Below, one piece after another: positions 59,525 through 64,000 of a stretch of DNA of 64,000 bases. Source of the DNA: Polycyclovorans sp002706265 (GTDB lineage: Bacteria; Pseudomonadota; Gammaproteobacteria; Nevskiales; Nevskiaceae). Both the position numbers and the translations under genes were made by a program. Location of the stretch: the NCBI GenBank assembly GCA_963973915.1, contig CAXBBM010000016.1, positions 1 through 64,000 of the forward strand, written 5' to 3'. The notes below the pieces were generated by a model, which was not told the DNA's origin, did no database searches, and was given only the letters and a program-made list of their open reading frames with translations. The first letter of the stretch is position 1. Each line of letters starts with the position of its first letter.

Positions 59525-61156
59525 ATGAACCGCCCGCTCCTCCACTCGATGCACCGCTGCATGGCCGTGTGGGCACTGGTGCTGCTGGCCGGTTTGGCCC
59601 ATGCCGCCCCGCCTGATGCGGCCTATGCCGAGGCCGTGCAGGCGCTGCCCGAGGCCAGCTTTCGTGAAAAGGCCGCCCTGGTGGCGGCACTGGTGACACA
59701 AGGGCACCCCAATGCCCGGCCGCTGCTGGCGGCCATGCTCGACAACCGGCTGTATGCCGATGACCGCGGCGTGTTCATCGCCGACGCCGACACAACGGCA
59801 GACGCCGAGCCGGTCTGGCGCGACGCCCTGACCCTGAATCCCGCAGACGTGTCGCTGGGCAGCCGCGACCGCATCCGCACCAACAACAGCCTGCGCGCCG
59901 CCCTGAAGGTGGGGCTGGCCCAGTTCGATCTCGTCGATCCCGACGCCAAGGTGCGGATCGCCGCCGTGCGCGAACTGAGCGGCGACCTCGATGACGATGT
60001 GCTGGCGCTGCTGCGGGCGCAGCAGGCCACCGATGATGCCGCTGCGGTGCGCCGCGAAATCGACATTGCCCTGGCGGTGTATCAACTCAAGGACGACGAC
60101 CCCGCCTTGCGGCTGGCCGCCATCGAGGTTCTGGACGGCGAGCAGCGCAATCTGGTCTACAACCGCGTGAAGCCGTTGACCGACCCGGCCCATGAACCGG
60201 ACGCCGCCGTTCGCGCCGCGGCAAGTCGCGTGGTGGCCGGCATCGATGGCTGGCGCGAAATCTACGGCGCACTCGAAACCCTGTTCTTCGGCCTGTCGCT
60301 GGGCTCGGTGCTGGTGCTGGCGGCCATCGGGCTGGCGATCAGCTTCGGCGTGATGGGCGTCATCAACATGGCGCATGGCGAGCTGATCATGCTGGGCGCC
60401 TACACCACGTATGTGATGCAGCTGTTGCTGCCCAACCACATTGGCCTCGCACTGGTGCTGGCGGTGCCCGCCGCCTTTCTGGTGTCGGGCCTGGTGGGCG
60501 TGGCCATCGAGCGCGGCATCATCCGCTTTCTGTACGGGCGGCCGCTGGAAACCCTGCTGGCGACCTTTGGTCTGTCGCTGATTCTGCAGCAGGTGGTGCG
60601 GTCGATCTTTTCGCCGCTGAACCGGTCGGTGACCTCGCCCGACTGGATGCAGGGGCTGTGGCAGATCAATGACCTGTTCTCGGTCACCTACAACCGGCTG
60701 GCGATCATCCTCTTCATGCTGGTGGTGTTTGCCCTGCTGTTGCTGGTGATGAACCGCACCTCGCTGGGCCTGAAGGTGCGGGCGGTGTCGCAAAACCGCG
60801 CCATGGCCAAGGCCATGGGCGTTCGCACCGCGCGGGTCGATGCCCTGACCTTCGGCCTCGGCTCCGGCATTGCCGGCATCGCCGGGGTGGCGCTGTCGCA
60901 GCTCACCAATGTGGGGCCGAATCTGGGGCAGGCCTACATCGTTGACTCGTTCATGGTGGTGGTCTTCGGCGGGGTGGGGAACCTGTGGGGCACCCTGATC
61001 AGCGGCCTCAGCCTGGGTGTGCTCAACAAGTTGCTGGAGCCCGCCGCAGGCGCGGTGATGGCGAAGATTCTGGTGCTGATCGGGCTGATCCTGTTCATCC
61101 AGCGCCGACCCAAGGGCCTGTTCCCGCAAAAAGGCCGCGCGGCGGAGGGCCACTGA
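59525..61156 (+). CDS. urtB: Urea ABC transporter permease UrtB
   Basis: This 543-aa inner-membrane permease is of the LivH family. Like other UrtB proteins it has a signal sequence and a long periplasmic N-terminal extension (about 30-240), here a HEAT-like set of Ala/Asp-rich helices (VRIAAVRELSGDL, LRLAAIEVLDG). The permease part (about 250-535) has eight or nine hydrophobic segments, including FGVMGVINMAHGELIMLGAY near 278-297. The stop shares a base with the urtC start (TGATG). Confidence 0.93.
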   Translation: MNRPLLHSMHRCMAVWALVLLAGLAHAAPPDAAYAEAVQALPEASFREKAALVAALVTQGHPNARPLLAAMLDNRLYADDRGVFIADADTTADAEPVWRDALTLNPADVSLGSRDRIRTNNSLRAALKVGLAQFDLVDPDAKVRIAAVRELSGDLDDDVLALLRAQQATDDAAAVRREIDIALAVYQLKDDDPALRLAAIEVLDGEQRNLVYNRVKPLTDPAHEPDAAVRAAASRVVAGIDGWREIYGALETLFFGLSLGSVLVLAAIGLAISFGVMGVINMAHGELIMLGAYTTYVMQLLLPNHIGLALVLAVPAAFLVSGLVGVAIERGIIRFLYGRPLETLLATFGLSLILQQVVRSIFSPLNRSVTSPDWMQGLWQINDLFSVTYNRLAIILFMLVVFALLLLVMNRTSLGLKVRAVSQNRAMAKAMGVRTARVDALTFGLGSGIAGIAGVALSQLTNVGPNLGQAYIVDSFMVVVFGGVGNLWGTLISGLSLGVLNKLLEPAAGAVMAKILVLIGLILFIQRRPKGLFPQKGRAAEGH

Positions 61157-62246
61157 TGACGCCTCGTTCGTTATTGATGCGCGGCGGGCGGGGGGGCGCC
61201 ATCTTCCTCGCGGTGATGGCGCTGCTGGCGGTGGTGGTGCCGGTGCTGAACCTGGGGCTGGCGCCCGACGCCGCACTGCACCTGCCCGATTACTGGGTCA
61301 CCCTGCTGGGCAAGTACCTGAGCTACGCGTTGCTGGCAATTGCCATCGACCTGATCTGGGGCTACTGCGGCATTCTCAGCCTCGGGCACACGGCGTTCTT
61401 TGCGCTGGGCGGCTACGCCATGGGCATGTACCTGATGCGCCAGATCGGCACGCGCGGCATGTACGGCAATGCCGAGCTGCCCGACTTCATGGTGTTCCTC
61501 AACTGGGAGGCGCTGCCGTGGTACTGGTGGGGCTTCGACCAGTTCTGGTTCGCGATGCTGATGGTGCTGCTGGCGCCCGGCGTTCTCGCCTTCGCCTTCG
61601 GCTGGATGGCCTTCCGCTCGCGGGTGGGCGGGGTGTATCTGTCGATCATCACCCAGGCGCTGACCTATGCCTTGATGCTGGCCTTCTTCCGCAACGAAAT
61701 GGGCTTTGGCGGCAACAACGGCCTCACCGATTTCAAGGACATTCTCGGCTACAGCCTGCAGTCGCAGCACACCCGCGTGGGCCTGTTTCTGGCCACGGTG
61801 GTGGCGCTGACCCTGGGCTATCTGGCCTGCCGCTACATCACCGGCTCGCGCTTCGGTCGCATCATCGAGGCAATCCGCGATGCCGAGAGCCGCACCCGCT
61901 TCATCGGCTACCGCGTCGAGTATTACAAGCTGGCGTTGTTCACCTTTTCGGCAATGCTGGCCGGCATTGCCGGGGCGCTGTACGTGCCGCAGGTGGGCAT
62001 CATCAATCCCGGCGAGTTTTCGCCCATCAACTCCATCGAGGCCGTGGTGTGGGTGGCGGTGGGCGGGCGCGGCACGCTGTACGGCGCCGCGTTGGGCGCG
62101 GGCATCGTCAACTACGCCAAGACCTGGTTCACCACCGCCTTCCCTGAAATCTGGCTGTACGCGCTGGGCGCCCTGTTCGTGGCAGTCACCCTGGCGCTGC
62201 CGCGCGGCGTGGTCGGGCTGCTGGCCCGCCGCAAGGGAGGCACCGC

Positions 62247-62250
<4 letters not shown>
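61156..62250 (+). CDS. urtC: Urea ABC transporter permease UrtC
   Basis: This 364-aa inner-membrane permease is of the LivM family. IDLIWGYCGILSLGHTAFFALG near 67-88 (with only the SLGHTAFF core quoted as key residues) is the family landmark, and the segment NAELPDFMVFLNWEALPW near 108-125 is a long loop typical of UrtC. IREAIRDAESRTRF-like permease loop lies near 238. It pairs with UrtB as the membrane channel. The start overlaps the urtB stop and its own stop overlaps the urtD start (ATGA). Confidence 0.93.
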
Positions 62251-63083
<833 letters not shown>

Positions 63084-63084
63084 C

Positions 63085-63801
63085 ATGACGACCCCGACCG
63101 CAACGCTGCTGCAGACCCGCGGCGTCAACCAGTTCTATGGCGGCAGCCACATCCTCTGGGACGTGGACCTGGACGTGAGGCAGGGCTCCATCACCTGCCT
63201 GATGGGCCGCAACGGCATGGGCAAGACCACCCTGCTGAAGTGCGTGATGGGCCTGCTGCCCATCCGCGAAGGCAGCATCCAGTTCGGCGGCGATGACCTG
63301 CTGCGCCGCGCGGCCGAGCAGCGCGCCGGGCTGGGCATCGGCTACGTGCCCCAGGGGCGGGAGATTTTTCCGCAGCTCACCGTCGAAGAGAATCTGCAGC
63401 TTGGCGTCTACGTGCGACCCGACCGCAACCGCGCGGCGCTGGAGCCGATCTACGACACCTTTCCGGTGCTGAAGAAAATGCTGCGGCGGCGCGGCGGTGA
63501 TCTGTCCGGCGGCCAGCAGCAGCAGCTCGCCATCGGCCGCGCGCTGGTGTTCAACCCCAGGCTGCTGATTCTCGATGAGCCCTGCGAAGGCATTCAGCCC
63601 AACATCGTCGCCGAGATCGGCGACCTGTTGATCCGCCTCAATCGGGACACCGGGCTCACGGTCTTGTTGGTGGAGCAGAAGCTGCCCTTCGCCCGCCGCG
63701 TCGCCACCGACTTCCGCATTCTCGACAAGGGGCGGCTGGCCGCCCAAGGGGCCATCGACGCGCTTTCGGACGCGTTGGTGCGCAGGCACCTCAGCGTTTA
63801 G
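63085..63801 (+). CDS. urtE: Urea ABC transporter ATPase UrtE
   Basis: This 238-aa ATPase of the LivF type is the second energy subunit. Walker A is GRNGMGKTT near 42, signature LSGGQQQQLAIGRAL near 144, Walker B LLILDEPCEGIQPN near 164, and the switch His is replaced by Gln (VEQKLPF near 196), a change common in this subunit. It begins 1 bp after urtD and ends the operon. No terminator is evident before the riboswitch downstream. Confidence 0.93.
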   Translation: MTTPTATLLQTRGVNQFYGGSHILWDVDLDVRQGSITCLMGRNGMGKTTLLKCVMGLLPIREGSIQFGGDDLLRRAAEQRAGLGIGYVPQGREIFPQLTVEENLQLGVYVRPDRNRAALEPIYDTFPVLKKMLRRRGGDLSGGQQQQLAIGRALVFNPRLLILDEPCEGIQPNIVAEIGDLLIRLNRDTGLTVLLVEQKLPFARRVATDFRILDKGRLAAQGAIDALSDALVRRHLSV

Positions 63802-63892
63802 GCCGGGGTCTGTCGTGGCACGCTTCTGGCGTGCAATTAGGTGCGGGGCTTGCATTGCGGCTGGCTCTTGAAGGGTTTGATGATTGGCAATG

Positions 63893-63990
63893 GTCGACTA
63901 GGGTTCCGGTCTGCGTCAGCAGATGCTGGTCCGAGAGTTGGCGACCTCCGGTTCGGGGGTTACACGGCGGGATAAAAGCCCGGGAGATCA
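63893..63990 (+). ncRNA. Guanidine-I riboswitch (ykkC/yxkD leader)
   Basis: The conserved blocks of the guanidine-I aptamer occur in order: CGACTAGGGTTCCGG (about 63895-63909), CTGGTCCGAGAG (about 63926-63937), and ACACGGCGGGATAAAAGCCC (63962-63981) with CGGGAGA after it. The stems between them (GTCAGCAGATGCTGGT region and CCTCCGGTTCGGGGG) pair as expected. The element reads on the plus strand, so it controls a gene just beyond the right edge. Guanidine-I elements usually turn on guanidine carboxylase, carboxyguanidine deiminase, efflux or uptake genes when guanidine binds. Confidence 0.9.
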
Positions 63991-64000
63991 ACAGCGTAGT

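Noticed and set aside
59498..61276. 592-aa minus-strand frame opposite urtB
   Set aside because: His/Gln/Gly-rich shadow of a confident permease gene.

Overview
The window looks like GC-rich gammaproteobacterial chromosome carrying two acquired regions. The backbone order rnr - OmpA lipoprotein - rlmB - rpsF - rpsR - rplI - dnaB - alr - PP2C - radA is a gammaproteobacterial housekeeping arrangement. Finer placement is only a guess (a non-enteric, lipid-degrading lineage).

Region 1 (1 to about 16,140) is one end of an integrative element. It holds a cytochrome c/FTR1 iron permease, a ParB-like protein, a DUF932 protein, a small Cys-rich protein, an XRE regulator and a 399-aa tyrosine recombinase at 14,767-15,966. 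The GC-rich gaps between the core genes carry copies of a degenerate repeat module. The cargo at 8.6-13.9 kb is the most interesting part of the window: two convergent operons. The plus-strand operon is TIR - SLOG-like - TIR(DUF1863/ThsB-like). The minus-strand operon is TIR - Nmad2-like - MazG-like - uracil-DNA-glycosylase-like. Together they look like a TIR/nucleotide-surveillance defence locus. A HigBA-type toxin-antitoxin pair follows.

Region 2 (16.1-18.7 kb) is backbone: glutathione peroxidase, a long acyl-CoA dehydrogenase and tRNA-Val(GAC) with its own promoter. Region 3 (about 18,702-29,475) is a 10.8-kb defence island inserted at the 3' end of tRNA-Val. It is bounded by a 16-bp direct repeat (15/16 identical) and has no integrase gene of its own. 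It holds hsdM, a RhuM-like protein, a Doc-type Fic protein, hsdS, a HEPN-like protein, a PIN-toxin/antitoxin pair, an XRE protein and hsdR.

Region 4 (29.7-43.8 kb) is backbone: tRNA-Leu(CAG), RNase R, an OmpA-type lipoprotein, RlmB, ribosomal proteins S6/S18/L9, DnaB, alanine racemase, a PP2C phosphatase, RadA, an OYE-type oxidoreductase, a dihydrolipoamide dehydrogenase-like enzyme and an AraC regulator. Region 5 (43.9-46.6 kb) is an hvfX-hvfA-hvfB-hvfC operon for a Cys-rich RiPP metallophore of the oxazolin/bufferin type. Region 6 (46.6-50.6 kb) holds an AEC transporter, a TetR regulator with a palindromic operator, and an acyl-CoA dehydrogenase/CoA-transferase pair.

Region 7 (50.6-64.0 kb) is a nitrogen-scavenging locus: allophanate hydrolase, urea carboxylase, a GntR regulator, a porin and the UrtABCDE transporter. 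A near-perfect sigma-54 promoter lies in front of allophanate hydrolase, overlapped at its start site by a GntR-type palindrome. At the right edge is a guanidine-I (ykkC) riboswitch, so the locus may serve guanidine as well as urea; the gene it controls is outside the window.
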